Shown: positions 19,300 through 30,517, numbered from the stretch's first letter. The stretch: DNA of 64,000 nucleotides from Roseateles saccharophilus (GCF_004342485.1 NZ_SMBU01000024.1:23939-87938); one strand, 5' to 3'. Numbers and translations: made by a program. Notes: generated by a model from the sequence alone, not told the origin.

Positions 19300-20757
19300 A
19301 TGCGTGATTGGCGAGGGCGCCTGCTGGCGCTCCTGATGACGACGGGCCTGGGAGGCACGGCGCTGGCGGCGACGCCGGAGATGAAAGCCTGCCGCATCGA
19401 CGGCATTCCCAACGAGCTGCAATGCGGCAGCCTGCAGCGCCCGCTGGACCCGGCCCGGCCCGACGGCGTCAAGGTCGACATCCACTACCTCGTCGTGCCC
19501 GCGCTGGCACGCAACAAGCTGCCCGACGCCGTGCTGATGCTGGCCGGCGGCCCCGGCCAGAGCGCGATCAACGTGGCCTCGCGCGTGCTGCCGCGGCTCT
19601 CGCGGCTGAACAACCGCCGCGACCTCGTCTTCATCGACCAGCGCGGCACCGGCCAGTCCGCGCCGCTGGACTGCCCGGACGACAGCAAGCTGCCCATCGG
19701 CGAACAGCTGGAACCGGCCGCGCAGATGCGCCGCATCGACGCCTGCCGCGCCGCGCTGGAAAAGCTGCCCTACGGAGACCTGCGCTTCTTCACGACGACC
19801 ATCGCGATGCAGGACATGGACGCCGTGCGCGAAGCGCTGGGTGTACCGCAGTGGAACCTGATCGGCGGCAGCTACGGCACGCGCGCCGCGCTGGAATACC
19901 TGCGCCAGTTCCCGACCCGGGTGCGCCGCACCGTCATCGACGGCGTCGCGCCGCCGGACATGATCCTGCCGGCCAGCTTCTCGACCGACACCCAGGCCGC
20001 GCTGGACAAGCTGATCGAAGCCAACGCCAAGACCCACCCAACGCTGCGCGCCGACTGGCAGGCCCTGCTCGCCTCGCTGCCCCGCCAGGTCACGGTGGCC
20101 CAGCCGCTGACCGGCGCGGCCGAGCACTTCACGGTCGACCGCGGCCTGCTGCTGCGCGCGGTGCGCCCGCCGCTCTACCAGCCGGCACTGGCCGCCGCCC
20201 TGCCCGCGGCCCTCCACGCGGCGGCCACCGAGGGCCGCTTCGAGGGCCTGTTCGGCCTGACGACGGCCTTCGGCAGCGGCAAGGGCATGAAGCTCGCGAT
20301 GGGCATGCACTTCTCGGTCATGTGCGCCGAGGACGCTCCGCGCATCGCCCAGGCGACGGACGCGCCGGGCGCGGACTTCCGGACCCTCGACGCCGAGATG
20401 TACAGCCGCGTCTGCCGCAACTGGCCGCGCGGCGAAGTGCCGGCGGACTTCTACAAGATTCCGCCCGCGCCCGGCCCGGTGCTGGTGATGAGCGGCGGCG
20501 CCGACCCGGCCACGCCGCCGCGCCACGGCGAGCGCGTCGCCAAGGCCCTGGCGGCCGGCCATGCCGAGCGGGTGCAGCACATCGTCGTGCCCGAATCCGG
20601 CCACGGCGTGATGGGCGTGGGCTGCGTGCGCGACATCGTGTTCCGCTTCATCGACGCGAAGACCGACGCCCAGGCCCTGCCCCAGGACGCCGCCTGCGCG
20701 ACCCGCATCCCGCGCCCCGTCGCCTTCCAGCCCGTTCAGGAAGGGGCGGCGAAATGA
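19300..20757 (+). CDS. exported alpha/beta hydrolase (S33 / TAP-like peptidase type)
   Basis: 485 residues beginning MRDWRG with a signal peptide ending ...GGTALAA. The fold shows the oxyanion motif LAGGPGQSA, RGTGQSAP, the nucleophile elbow GGSYGT, and near the C-terminus the catalytic Asp (SGGADPATPP) and His (ESGHGVMG). This order is typical of proline-iminopeptidase-like and TAP-like hydrolases. An AAGAAGAGA purine tract precedes 19300. It is the first gene of a four-gene operon (hydrolase, ABC ATPase, ABC permease, lipoprotein) in which every junction is an ATGA overlap, so it probably works with the transporter. Confidence 0.88.
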   Translation: MRDWRGRLLALLMTTGLGGTALAATPEMKACRIDGIPNELQCGSLQRPLDPARPDGVKVDIHYLVVPALARNKLPDAVLMLAGGPGQSAINVASRVLPRLSRLNNRRDLVFIDQRGTGQSAPLDCPDDSKLPIGEQLEPAAQMRRIDACRAALEKLPYGDLRFFTTTIAMQDMDAVREALGVPQWNLIGGSYGTRAALEYLRQFPTRVRRTVIDGVAPPDMILPASFSTDTQAALDKLIEANAKTHPTLRADWQALLASLPRQVTVAQPLTGAAEHFTVDRGLLLRAVRPPLYQPALAAALPAALHAAATEGRFEGLFGLTTAFGSGKGMKLAMGMHFSVMCAEDAPRIAQATDAPGADFRTLDAEMYSRVCRNWPRGEVPADFYKIPPAPGPVLVMSGGADPATPPRHGERVAKALAAGHAERVQHIVVPESGHGVMGVGCVRDIVFRFIDAKTDAQALPQDAACATRIPRPVAFQPVQEGAAK

Positions 20758-21536
20758 TCGAGATCCAGGACGTTCACAAGCAGTTCGTCGCCCAGAGCGG
20801 CGGCAGCCTGTTCAAGCGCGGTACCAGGCGCATCGTGCATGCGGTGCAGGGCGTGAGCCTCGCAGCCGCCAACGGCCGCATCACCGGCCTGCTGGGCGCC
20901 AACGGTGCCGGCAAGACGACAACGCTGCGCATGCTGGCCGGCCTGCTGCCGCCGGACGCGGGCCACATCACGGTCGACGGCATCGCGGTCAAGGAGGATG
21001 CCCTGAAGGCCCTGGGCCGCATGGGCATCCTCGGCGACGCCCATGGCCTCTATCCGCGGCTGTCGGCGCGCGAGAACATCGTCTACTTCGGCCGCCTGCA
21101 GGGCATGAGCCCTGAGGCCGCCAACGCGCGCGCCGAGGAGCTGGCGCGGCTCCTGGAGATGCAATCCATCCTGGACCGCCGCGCCGACGGTTTCAGCCAG
21201 GGCGAGCGCATGAAGACGGCCCTGGCCCGCGCCCTGGTGCACGACCCCGCCAACATCGTGCTGGACGAGCCCACCAACGGCCTGGACGTGCTCGCCACCC
21301 GCGCGCTGCGCGAGGCCCTGCGCTGGCTGAAGAGCCCGGCGGGCGGCGGCAAATGCATCGTCTTCTCGACCCACATCATGCAGGAGGTGGAGCAGCTCTG
21401 CGACGAGGTCGTCGTCGTGTCCCACGGCCGCAGTGTCGCGCGCGGCAGCGTGCCGGAGCTGCTGGCCCAGGCCGGCGAAACCCGCTTCGAGGACGCCTTC
21501 GTGAAGCTCGCATTCCCAGAAGAGGTGGCCGCATGA
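20754..21536 (+). CDS. ABC transporter ATP-binding protein (NatA-like)
   Basis: 260 residues. Walker A is GANGAGKTT, the signature motif FSQGERMK replaces the usual LSGGQ, Walker B is IVLDEPTNGLD, and the H-loop is FSTHIM. The LSGGQ variant SQGE is common in NatA-type exporters. Start and stop both overlap the neighbours by ATGA. With the following permease it forms a NatAB-like export system. NatAB of Bacillus exports sodium, but the substrate here is unknown. Confidence 0.9.
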   Translation: MIEIQDVHKQFVAQSGGSLFKRGTRRIVHAVQGVSLAAANGRITGLLGANGAGKTTTLRMLAGLLPPDAGHITVDGIAVKEDALKALGRMGILGDAHGLYPRLSARENIVYFGRLQGMSPEAANARAEELARLLEMQSILDRRADGFSQGERMKTALARALVHDPANIVLDEPTNGLDVLATRALREALRWLKSPAGGGKCIVFSTHIMQEVEQLCDEVVVVSHGRSVARGSVPELLAQAGETRFEDAFVKLAFPEEVAA

Positions 21537-22696
21537 AACAGGCCCTGATCGTTTTCGTCAAAGAGCTGAGCGACGCGCTGCGCGACCGCCGCACGCTGCT
21601 GCGCCTGCTGATCCCCGCCGTGCTGATGGGGCCGCTGCTGCTGACCGCCCTGTCCGGCCTGATCGCGTCGCTGGAGGAGCGCGCCGACAAACGCGAGGTC
21701 CTCGTCGTCGGCATGGACGCCGCGCCGACGCTGGCCAACTACATCGAGCGCCAGACCTACACGATGAAGCCCGCGCCCGCCGACTACGAGGCCCGGCTGC
21801 GCGCGACGACGCTGCTGGAGCCCGTGCTCGTCGTGCCCAAGGACTTCGAGGCCAAGCTGCGCACCGGCGAAGCGCCGACGGTGGAGATCGTCAGCGACAG
21901 CGCCAACCAGCGCGCGATGGCCGGCACCGGCCCGCTGCGCGGCCTGCTGCTGGGCTTCAGCCACGAACGCGCCATGCTCAACCTCGCGATGCGCGGCGTC
22001 TCCACCGAGCTGCTGGAACCCGTGGACGTGCAGGAGCGCGACCTCGCCAGCGCCCAGGCGCGTGCGGCGCGGCTGACCAGCATCATCCCGATGTTCATCA
22101 TCATGGCCGTGCTCTACGGCGCGCTGACCGCCGCGCTGGACAGCACGGCCGGCGAACGCGAGCGCGGCTCGCTGGAGCCGCTGCTGATGAACCCAGCACC
22201 CCACGGCGCCATCGTGGCCGGCAAATGGGGCGCCGTCGCGCTGCTGGGCATGGCCGTGGCGCTGATGTCGTCGCTGAGCTTCATCCCGGCGCAATGGCTG
22301 CTGAAGAGCGACGTGCTGCAGGCCCAGTTCAGCTTCGGCGGGCCTGAGGTGCTGGCCTTCTGGCTGCTGCAGATCCCGCTCGCGGCGGGCCTGTCGGCCC
22401 TGCTGATGGCCCTGGCCATCCGCTCCAAGACCTTCAAGGAGGCCCAGGCCAGCAGCACCCTGGTCATCACGGCCGTCAGCCTGATGCCCATGGTCAGCCT
22501 GTTCAACCCGGGCGGCGACGCACCCTGGTATCTCTGGGTGCCGGGTCTCGCGCAGAACACGCTGATGCTGCAGGTGCTCAAGGGCGAGGCGCTGCGCTGG
22601 GCCCAGGTCCTGCCGGGCGTGCTGGTCGGCTTCGCGCTGGCGGCCGTGGCGCTGGCCTATGTGGCCCGCTCGATGCGCGCGGCGGTGGCACGATGA
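21533..22696 (+). CDS. ABC transporter permease (NatB-like, ABC-2 type)
   Basis: 387 residues. One N-terminal helix (LLIPAVLMGPLLLTALSGLI) is followed by a large extracytoplasmic domain (about residues 55-175) and then five helices (from about residue 180), the ABC-2 permease layout. The segment DSTAGERERGSLEPLLMNP matches the conserved coupling region ahead of helix 3 in this family. Overlaps the ATPase gene and the lipoprotein gene by four bases each. Confidence 0.9.
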   Translation: MKQALIVFVKELSDALRDRRTLLRLLIPAVLMGPLLLTALSGLIASLEERADKREVLVVGMDAAPTLANYIERQTYTMKPAPADYEARLRATTLLEPVLVVPKDFEAKLRTGEAPTVEIVSDSANQRAMAGTGPLRGLLLGFSHERAMLNLAMRGVSTELLEPVDVQERDLASAQARAARLTSIIPMFIIMAVLYGALTAALDSTAGERERGSLEPLLMNPAPHGAIVAGKWGAVALLGMAVALMSSLSFIPAQWLLKSDVLQAQFSFGGPEVLAFWLLQIPLAAGLSALLMALAIRSKTFKEAQASSTLVITAVSLMPMVSLFNPGGDAPWYLWVPGLAQNTLMLQVLKGEALRWAQVLPGVLVGFALAAVALAYVARSMRAAVAR

Positions 22697-23196
22697 AGTC
22701 CGCTGCCAGCGCCGTCGCCGCGGCCCTGCTGGCCGGCTGTGCCGCCTACCAGGGCTTCCAGCCGGCCACGCCCGACGGCTACGACGGCCCCACCGTCAAT
22801 GTCGCCGACCAAACCTCCCAAGTGAGCGGCAGCCTCGTCCACGTCTTCGAGATGACGCAGGTCGACGGCCGCCGCCTGCTCAGCACCAGCATCGCGACGC
22901 TGCAGGCCAACCAGGGCCGCGGCTTCAGCGTCGCGCCGGTGGCCTTGAGCAACGAGGTTCCGCCGCGCCCGGCCCGCGTGCGGCTGCAGGCCGTCACGCA
23001 GTACGCCGCGCCCATCCTCGCGATGACCCACCCGACCTGCCGCGTGGAGGGCGACGTAGCCTTCGCGCCCGAGGCCGGCAAGCGCTACCGCGTGGCCGGG
23101 CGCATCGCGGCGGCGGAATGCGCGGCGTGGATCGAAGACCTGGCCACGGGCCAGCCGGTCACGTACAAGGTCTCGGGCAAGGGCACGGGGCCCTAA
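22693..23196 (+). CDS. small lipoprotein of the hydrolase-ABC operon
   Basis: 167 residues with a lipoprotein signal (ALLAGC, lipid-attached Cys near residue 17). The mature part has two further cysteines (PTCRVEG, AAECAAW) that could form a disulfide. No known domain was recognised. The start is coupled to the permease stop by ATGA. Its place at the end of the operon suggests an accessory envelope component of the transporter, which is inference. It overlaps the 3' end of the opposite-strand gene by four bases. Confidence 0.75.
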   Translation: MKSAASAVAAALLAGCAAYQGFQPATPDGYDGPTVNVADQTSQVSGSLVHVFEMTQVDGRRLLSTSIATLQANQGRGFSVAPVALSNEVPPRPARVRLQAVTQYAAPILAMTHPTCRVEGDVAFAPEAGKRYRVAGRIAAAECAAWIEDLATGQPVTYKVSGKGTGP

Positions 23197-23693
23197 GCCA
23201 ACCGTCGCGCGGCGGCCCTCAGCAGCGCCCGTGAATACCAGCGGTGAAAGCCCATCAGCGCATGGACGGGCCAGCCGAAGCGCGGCTCGCCGCCCGGGCC
23301 CCGCCGGCGCGGGATCAGGGCCGAGCCGAACCACAGAATCGTCGCGCCGCCCTCCCCCGCCTCGGCCTTGAACCAGGAGCGCGTGACGCCGCTGTCCTCG
23401 TGCATCAGCAGCTCACCGGCCGCGCGCGCCTCGACGGTCCAGGCCGCCATGCGCCCGTCCTCGCCCCGGGCAATGGCGCGCACATCGGCATCGCTGGACG
23501 GGCGGCCGCTGCGGGCGATCAGCCAGCGCTCGAGCTTGAACAGGCGCGTCGTGTAGAAGGCCTCGACAAACTCGGCCAGCGTGATCGTTCGCGGCAGGCG
23601 CAGCATGTAGGCATCGGCGAAGGCGCCGCGCTGGGCGGCCAGGCGGCCGAGCAGGCTGGCGGGAGGAACCGGGGTGTCTGCGACCGTAGGCAT
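23193..23693 (-). CDS. hypothetical protein (~165 residues), possibly DUF2867-like
   Basis: 166 residues from MPTVADTPVPP; no signal peptide. Features include FVEAFYTTRLFKLERWL, an aspartate-rich middle and a conserved-looking C-terminus (GFHRWYSRALLRAAARRL). The strand pattern resembles small START/SRPBCC-like or DUF2867 proteins, but I cannot confirm this by eye. It lies 30 bp downstream of the YkgJ-like gene on the same strand and may be co-transcribed with it. Confidence 0.55.
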   Translation of the reverse strand: MPTVADTPVPPASLLGRLAAQRGAFADAYMLRLPRTITLAEFVEAFYTTRLFKLERWLIARSGRPSSDADVRAIARGEDGRMAAWTVEARAAGELLMHEDSGVTRSWFKAEAGEGGATILWFGSALIPRRRGPGGEPRFGWPVHALMGFHRWYSRALLRAAARRLA

Positions 23694-23723
23694 GGTCGCG
23701 CAGTCTGCCGTAGATCGATGACG

Positions 23724-23984
23724 TCAGGCCCGAGGCGCCGTCTGTTCTTCCATCCAACCCAGCCAGCGCATCGCCTGCTCGCGGCTGCCGCCGCACATGT
23801 CCTCGCCCGGCTGCAGCGAGCCGCAGACGGCCGGGCGCTCGGGCCGGCCGAAGATCATGCAGCGGTCCTCGTCGTCCAGCTGCGCGCAGCGCACACCAGC
23901 CGGCTTGCCGTTCGGGTGGCCTGGGATGGGCGAGCTGATCGACGGCGCGATGCAGCAGGCGGCGCAGCGGGGGCGGCAATCCAT
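23724..23984 (-). CDS. YkgJ-family cysteine cluster protein
   Basis: 86 residues. Eight cysteines are arranged as CRPRCAACC (N-terminal), RC, RC, VCGS and MCGG, matching the YkgJ/UPF0153 pattern thought to bind iron or zinc (in several families an Fe-S cluster). The ending [17 protein letters not shown] is typical of the proteobacterial subgroup. Function is unknown; upstream is the mnmG promoter region. Confidence 0.8.
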   Translation of the reverse strand: MDCRPRCAACCIAPSISSPIPGHPNGKPAGVRCAQLDDEDRCMIFGRPERPAVCGSLQPGEDMCGGSREQAMRWLGWMEEQTAPRA

Positions 23985-24024
23985 CGCTGAATTGTCCCTT
24001 CACAGCCCCGCCGGACGGGGTGAC

Positions 24025-24033
24025 TTATCCACA
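24025..24033 (+). promoter_or_regulatory. perfect DnaA box upstream of mnmG
   Basis: TTATCCACA matches the DnaA-box consensus at all nine positions, 67 bp upstream of the mnmG start and next to a small GC hairpin (24006-24020). A single box suggests DnaA control of the mnmG operon rather than an origin here. Confidence 0.6.
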
Positions 24034-24099
24034 GCCGCTTCGTAAAATTCGGGGTTTGCCCGAGCCCTCGCGCGGGCACCTGCTCTTTCCAGGACCGAG

Positions 24100-26045
<1,946 letters not shown>

Positions 26046-26049
<4 letters not shown>

Positions 26050-26672
26050 GGGCCACGCTCGAAGCGGCGGCCACGCAACTCGGTCTCGAACTCTCGCCCA
26101 CCCAGGTCGACCAGCTGCTGGCCTACCTGGCCCTGCTGCAGAAGTGGAACAAGGTCTACAACCTGACCGCCGTCCGCGACCCGGCGCAGATGCTAAGCCA
26201 CCACCTGATCGACAGCCTGTCGGTCATCGCACCGCTGCAGAAGCACGGTGCACCGGCCCGGTTGATGGATGTGGGCGCCGGTGGCGGCCTGCCCGGCGTC
26301 GTCATCGCGATCTGCTGCCCCGGCACCGACGTCAGCTGCGTGGACGCCGTCGCCAAGAAGGCGACCTTCATCCAGCAGGTCGCCGCCGAGCTGAAGCTGC
26401 CCAACCTGCACGGTGTGCACAGCCGGGTCGAGCAGCTGAAGACCGAAGCCTTCGGCGTCATCACCTCCCGCGCCTTCGCGTCTCTGGTCGACTTCACCAG
26501 CCTGACCCGCCAACACTTGGCCAAAGGCGCGGTCTGGATGGCCATGAAGGGCCAGCACCCGGCCGACGAGATCACCGCCCTGCCCGCAAGCGTGGACGTG
26601 TTTCACGTGGAACAACTCGCCGTCCCGGGCCTGGATGCCCAGCGCTGCCTGATCTGGATGCGGCCGCGGTAA
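26046..26672 (+). CDS. rsmG: 16S rRNA (guanine527-N7)-methyltransferase RsmG
   Basis: 208 residues. The SAM-binding motif is [17 protein letters not shown], preceded by the family segment [14 protein letters not shown]. Later motifs include [14 protein letters not shown] and [10 protein letters not shown]. It methylates G527 of 16S rRNA, the site linked to streptomycin sensitivity. The start overlaps the mnmG stop (ATGA). A third parS site lies near its 3' end. Confidence 0.96.
26599..26614. promoter_or_regulatory. parS site 3 (inside rsmG)
   Basis: On the minus strand it reads TGTTCCACGTGAAACA, a full match to TGTTNCACGTGAAACA. It lies 165 bp upstream of parA, so ParB bound here could also influence parA expression. 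Confidence 0.88.
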
Positions 26673-26778
26673 CGCGGCCACAGCGGGGCGCCTGCAAAAG
26701 GGCCACTTCGCGGGTCCCGCCCGAGGGTCGACCCGCCCTCTCCCCGTTACGATGCCCGCAGTCCGAGAACTGGAACCC

Positions 26779-27552
26779 ATGGCCAAGATTTTCTGCATCG
26801 CCAACCAGAAGGGCGGCGTCGGCAAGACCACCACCACCGTCAACCTCGCCGCCGGCCTGGCCCAGATCGGCCAGCGCGTCCTCGTCGTCGACCTCGACCC
26901 CCAGGGCAATGCGACGATGGGCTCGGGCATCGACAAGCGCAAGCTGGAGCTGACCGTCTACGACGTGCTGCTGGAGTCCGCCTCCCTGCCCGAGGCCAAG
27001 GCCCGCGCCGAGAAGGCCGGCTACGACGTGCTCGGCGCCAACCGCGAGCTGGCCGGTGCCGAGGTCGAGCTGGTGGAGCTGGAGCGCCGCGAGGCCAGGC
27101 TCAAGGCCGCCCTGGCCGCCGCCGGCCCGGACTACGACTTCATCCTGATCGACTGCCCGCCCTCGCTGTCCATGCTGACGCTGAACGGCCTGTGCAGCGC
27201 CCACGGCGTCATCGTGCCGATGCAATGCGAGTACTTCGCGCTGGAAGGCCTGACCGACCTGGTCAACACGATCAAGCAGATCCACGCCAACCTGAACCCC
27301 GACCTGCAGATCATCGGCCTGCTGCGCGTCATGTTCGACCCGCGCATCACGCTGCAGCAGCAGGTCAGCGACCAGCTCAAGGCCCACTTCGGCGACAAGG
27401 TCTTCGACACCGTCATCCCGCGCAATGTGCGCCTGGCCGAGGCACCGAGCTACGGCCTGCCGGGCGTCGTCTTCGACCCCAGCTCCAAGGGCGCCCAGGC
27501 CTTCCTCGACTTCGCCAAGGAGATGGTGAAGCGGATCGGGACGATGCGGTGA
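26779..27552 (+). CDS. parA: chromosome partitioning ATPase ParA (Soj)
   Basis: 257 residues. The deviant Walker A motif KGGVGKTTT, the A' motif (VLVVDLDPQGNAT) and Walker B (FILIDCPPSL) are all present, as in chromosomal ParA/Soj. The start is MAKIFCIANQ at 26779; an upstream ATG at 26752 is less likely. ParA forms the ATP-dependent gradient that moves ParB-parS complexes. Its stop overlaps the GTG of a GNAT gene, and parB, normally next, is 8.7 kb away. Confidence 0.96.
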   Translation: MAKIFCIANQKGGVGKTTTTVNLAAGLAQIGQRVLVVDLDPQGNATMGSGIDKRKLELTVYDVLLESASLPEAKARAEKAGYDVLGANRELAGAEVELVELERREARLKAALAAAGPDYDFILIDCPPSLSMLTLNGLCSAHGVIVPMQCEYFALEGLTDLVNTIKQIHANLNPDLQIIGLLRVMFDPRITLQQQVSDQLKAHFGDKVFDTVIPRNVRLAEAPSYGLPGVVFDPSSKGAQAFLDFAKEMVKRIGTMR

Positions 27553-28292
27553 ACCCGCTGGCCCTGCGCGCCGAGCTTGCTGGTCTCGACGCCAGCGCGC
27601 CGCCCCAGCAGGCCGACATCGACGGCTGGCTGATCCGCCTGTCGCCGGGCAAGGCCAAGCGCTCGCGCTGCATCAACGCGCTGCGCTGTGGGGCTCTGTC
27701 GCTGGACGAACTGCTGGCCCGGTGCCAGGCCGCCTACGACGCCGCAGGCCTGCCGTTGGCCGTCCGCGTGACGCCCTGGAGTCAGCCCAGCGACCTGGAC
27801 GCAAGGCTGGCCGCCAAGGGCTGGGAGGCCTTCGATGCGGCCGACGTGATGGTGCTGGACCACCTCGCGCCCGAGCCCGCGCCGGCCCCCCTCCAGGCCC
27901 TGTCCGCACCCGACTACGCCGCCCTGGTCGGCGCGCTTCGCGGCTCCACGCCCACGGCCGTCGCCGCCCATGCCGAGCGCATCGCTAACGCCCCGGTCGC
28001 CTACCAGGGCTTTGCGCTGAACGACGCCGGGGGCCGCCTGCTCGCCTGCGGCCAGATGGTGGTCGATGGCGACATCGTCGGCCTCTACGACATCGCCTCG
28101 GCCCTGCCCCGCCAGGGCCATGGCGAGCGCCTGTGCCGTGCGCTGCTGGCTCTCGCCCATGCGCAGGGCGCACGCCAGGCCTATCTGCAGGTAGGCAGCG
28201 ACAACGAGGTCGCCAAGCGCCTGTATGCGCGTCTGGGCTTCGTCTTCGCCTATCGCTACCACTACCGCAGCCCCGAAGCCGAGCTGACCTGA
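27549..28292 (+). CDS. GNAT-family N-acetyltransferase coupled to parA
   Basis: 247 residues starting at GTG (27549), overlapping the parA stop as GTGA. The C-terminal GNAT fold shows the acetyl-CoA loop (LPRQGHGERLCRALLALA, a Q-x-x-G-x-G/A-like turn) and the ending VAKRLYARLGFVFAYRYHYR, typical of the family. The N-terminal ~110 residues (GWLIRLSPGKAKRSRCINAL) form a second GNAT-like half. The acceptor is unknown. Coupling to parA suggests co-expression rather than a known segregation role. Confidence 0.88.
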   Translation: MNPLALRAELAGLDASAPPQQADIDGWLIRLSPGKAKRSRCINALRCGALSLDELLARCQAAYDAAGLPLAVRVTPWSQPSDLDARLAAKGWEAFDAADVMVLDHLAPEPAPAPLQALSAPDYAALVGALRGSTPTAVAAHAERIANAPVAYQGFALNDAGGRLLACGQMVVDGDIVGLYDIASALPRQGHGERLCRALLALAHAQGARQAYLQVGSDNEVAKRLYARLGFVFAYRYHYRSPEAELT

Positions 28293-28341
28293 GCCTGGAT
28301 CCGGCAGACGGGCGGACGGGCCAGAGCCACAATCCGCAGCG

Positions 28342-29553
28342 ATGCCGACCAACGACGACGACGCCCCCTGGCAGGGCCACACCCAAGGCTCTCGGGAATA
28401 CCGCCTCATCCTCGCCGCGCTGACCTGTGCCGGCATCGCCACCTTTGCCCAGCTCTACTCGCCGCAGGGCGTGCTGCCCCGTATCGCCGAGAACCTGGGC
28501 GTGCGGCCCGACCAGGCCGCGCTGCTGATCTCGGCGGCGACGATAGGCCTGGCCCTGGGCGTGCTGCCCTGGTCCTGGCTGGCCGACCGCATGGGGCGCG
28601 TCCGGGCAATGAAGACCTCGCTGGTCGTGGCCACCCTGTGCGGCTTCGCGGTGACGGCATGGCCCGGGTTCGAGGGCATCCTGGTGCTGCGGGCGCTGGA
28701 GGGCTTCGCGCTGGGCGGGCTGCCGGCGGCGGCCATCGCCTACCTGAACGAAGAGGTACACCCCTCGCAGGCGGGCATGGCGGCGGCCATCTATGTATCC
28801 GGCACCACGGTGGGCGGACTCAGCGGGCGCGTGCTGTCGGTGCCGGTGGCCGATGCCTTCGGCTGGCGAGTCGCCATCCTCGTCGTCACGGCCCTGGGCG
28901 CGCTGGCCACGCTGGCCTTCATGCTGAGCATCCCCAAGGCACGCGGTTTCAAGCCCGATGCGCAGACTCGCCTGCCCCTGATCGACGCCATCCGGCTGAA
29001 CCTGCGCCCCGACATGCTGGTGCTGTTCGCACAGGGCTTCCTGCTGATGGGCGGGCTGGTCGCCATCTACAACTACATGACCTTCCACCTGGAAGCGCCG
29101 CCGTTCTCGCTCAGGCCCACCACCATCTCACTGCTGCTGTTCTCGTATCTCGCGGGCACCTTTTCTGCCAGCTGGGCCGGTGGCCGGGTGCGGCGGCATG
29201 GGCGGCTCAAGGTGCTGTGCTCTTCCATCGCCATCATGCTCGGCGGCGCCGCGCTGATGCTGGGCACGCTGACGGCCGCCTTCGTGCTCGGCCTGGTGCT
29301 GTTCACCGCCGGCTTCTTCGCCGCCCATGCCATCGCCGCCGGCTGGGTGGGCCAGCGGGCCACCGGGGGCCGCTCCCAGGCGGCATCGCTCTACAACCTG
29401 TTCTATTACGCCGGGTCGAGCTTCTTCGGCTGGTTCTGCGGGCTGGTGTTCGTGTCGCTGGGATGGACGGCGACGGTGTGCACGGTGATAGGCATGGCCG
29501 TGCTGGCGGCCGTGCTGGTCACCTGGCACGCACGAAGCGCTGCACCGCCATAG
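28342..29553 (+). CDS. MFS transporter
   Basis: 403 residues with about 12 hydrophobic helices. The loop 2-3 motif A is present as ADRMGRVRAMKTS, and the GxLxxxPxG-like motif in helix 5 reads SGRVLSVPVADAFG. It resembles YnfM-type efflux proteins that begin with a short cytoplasmic tail before STxAGxATF-like TCAGIATFAQLYSPQG. It lies 49 bp after the GNAT gene and may belong to the parA transcript. Its 3' end overlaps the next gene on the opposite strand by 35 bp. Confidence 0.9.
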   Translation: MPTNDDDAPWQGHTQGSREYRLILAALTCAGIATFAQLYSPQGVLPRIAENLGVRPDQAALLISAATIGLALGVLPWSWLADRMGRVRAMKTSLVVATLCGFAVTAWPGFEGILVLRALEGFALGGLPAAAIAYLNEEVHPSQAGMAAAIYVSGTTVGGLSGRVLSVPVADAFGWRVAILVVTALGALATLAFMLSIPKARGFKPDAQTRLPLIDAIRLNLRPDMLVLFAQGFLLMGGLVAIYNYMTFHLEAPPFSLRPTTISLLLFSYLAGTFSASWAGGRVRRHGRLKVLCSSIAIMLGGAALMLGTLTAAFVLGLVLFTAGFFAAHAIAAGWVGQRATGGRSQAASLYNLFYYAGSSFFGWFCGLVFVSLGWTATVCTVIGMAVLAAVLVTWHARSAAPP

Positions 29554-29992
29554 CCCGCGCCGCGAAGGCGCCGCTGAACATGCCGAGGGCGGCGCTGACG
29601 ACGGCGACGAACCAGGCCTGCTGCACCACATGGGCGCCGACGCCCGCGGCAAAGCCGAGCGCGAACTTGGCGACGAAGATGCCCACCATCAGCGCCAGCG
29701 GCAACCAGCTGCCGGGCACGCGCACCGCGTCACCCTCACGCGCCAGCCCGCGCGGTGCCAGGACCGGCGCGCCCAGGAACATCGAAGCCGCAAAGCCCGC
29801 CGCCCAGGCCGCGATCGGCAGCGGCTCGGTGCCGAATGCCGTCGTGACGCCGTACAGCGAGAAGACCAGCATCGCCAGGGCCATGCGCGCCATCGCGCCC
29901 GGCTCGACGACGCGGTCGCGCGACTGGCGGATGCCCAGCACGACGAGGCCGGCGAGGATGGCGAAGGGCCAGACGGGAAGGGAGGCGGTCAT
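29519..29992 (-). CDS. small inner-membrane protein (DUF6622-like)
   Basis: 157 residues with four to five hydrophobic segments. The opening LPVWPFAILAGLVVLGIRQSR is like DUF6622 proteins as I remember them. There are no catalytic residues to point to. The 3' end overlaps the convergent MFS gene by 35 bp. Function unknown. Confidence 0.65.
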   Translation of the reverse strand: MTASLPVWPFAILAGLVVLGIRQSRDRVVEPGAMARMALAMLVFSLYGVTTAFGTEPLPIAAWAAGFAASMFLGAPVLAPRGLAREGDAVRVPGSWLPLALMVGIFVAKFALGFAAGVGAHVVQQAWFVAVVSAALGMFSGAFAARAMAVQRFVRAR

Positions 29993-30121
29993 GGCAGGTC
30001 TCTGCTGAGGTTGCGATGGACCTGACTGTGCGGCGCCCCCGGCCGCCGCGCGAGCGGCCTGCGACGGATCGACAGCGCGGGGCGCGAAACGCCAGCCGGC
30101 GCCGCGAAGCGCCCTGCCCGC

Positions 30122-30499
30122 TCAGGCCCCTGGTGCGTGGCAGACGGCCTCGACGTTGTGCCCGTCGGGGTCGATGACGAAGGCGGCGTAGTAGTTGGCG
30201 TGGTACTTCGGGCGCAGCCCCGGCGCACCGTTGTCCCGGGCGCCGGCGGCCAGAGCCGCGCGATGGAAGGCATCCACCTGAGCGCGCGTGCGAGCGATGA
30301 AGGCGATGTGCAGATGCGCCGGCTTCTCGCGGGTCTGGAACAGGATCAACGACGGGACCTCGTCCTTGACGACGAACTCGACGCCGTAGGACGGCTCCCC
30401 CTCGGCCCCCACCGCGACGCCGAGCGGCGCCAGGGCCTGGGCGTAGAAGGCCTTGCTGGCGGCGAAGTCGCTGACGCCGAACTTGACGTGATCGAACAT
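30122..30499 (-). CDS. VOC-family (glyoxalase/dioxygenase superfamily) protein
   Basis: 125 residues forming two beta-alpha-beta-beta-beta units (MFDHVKFGVSDFAASKAFY ... NYYAAFVIDPDGHNVEAVCH). The His near the start (FDHVKFG) and the Glu before VCH are in positions usual for a metal-binding VOC site. Small stand-alone VOC proteins of this type have varied or unknown substrates. It ends the minus-strand run argC, CHAT-like, hydrolase, VOC. Confidence 0.85.
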   Translation of the reverse strand: MFDHVKFGVSDFAASKAFYAQALAPLGVAVGAEGEPSYGVEFVVKDEVPSLILFQTREKPAHLHIAFIARTRAQVDAFHRAALAAGARDNGAPGLRPKYHANYYAAFVIDPDGHNVEAVCHAPGA

Positions 30500-30517
30500 G
30501 AGGTCTCCCGCAAGGAC

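Noticed and set aside
24025..24033. mnmG upstream region as the replication origin
   Set aside because: Only one DnaA box and no AT-rich or trio sequence; better explained as regulation of the operon.
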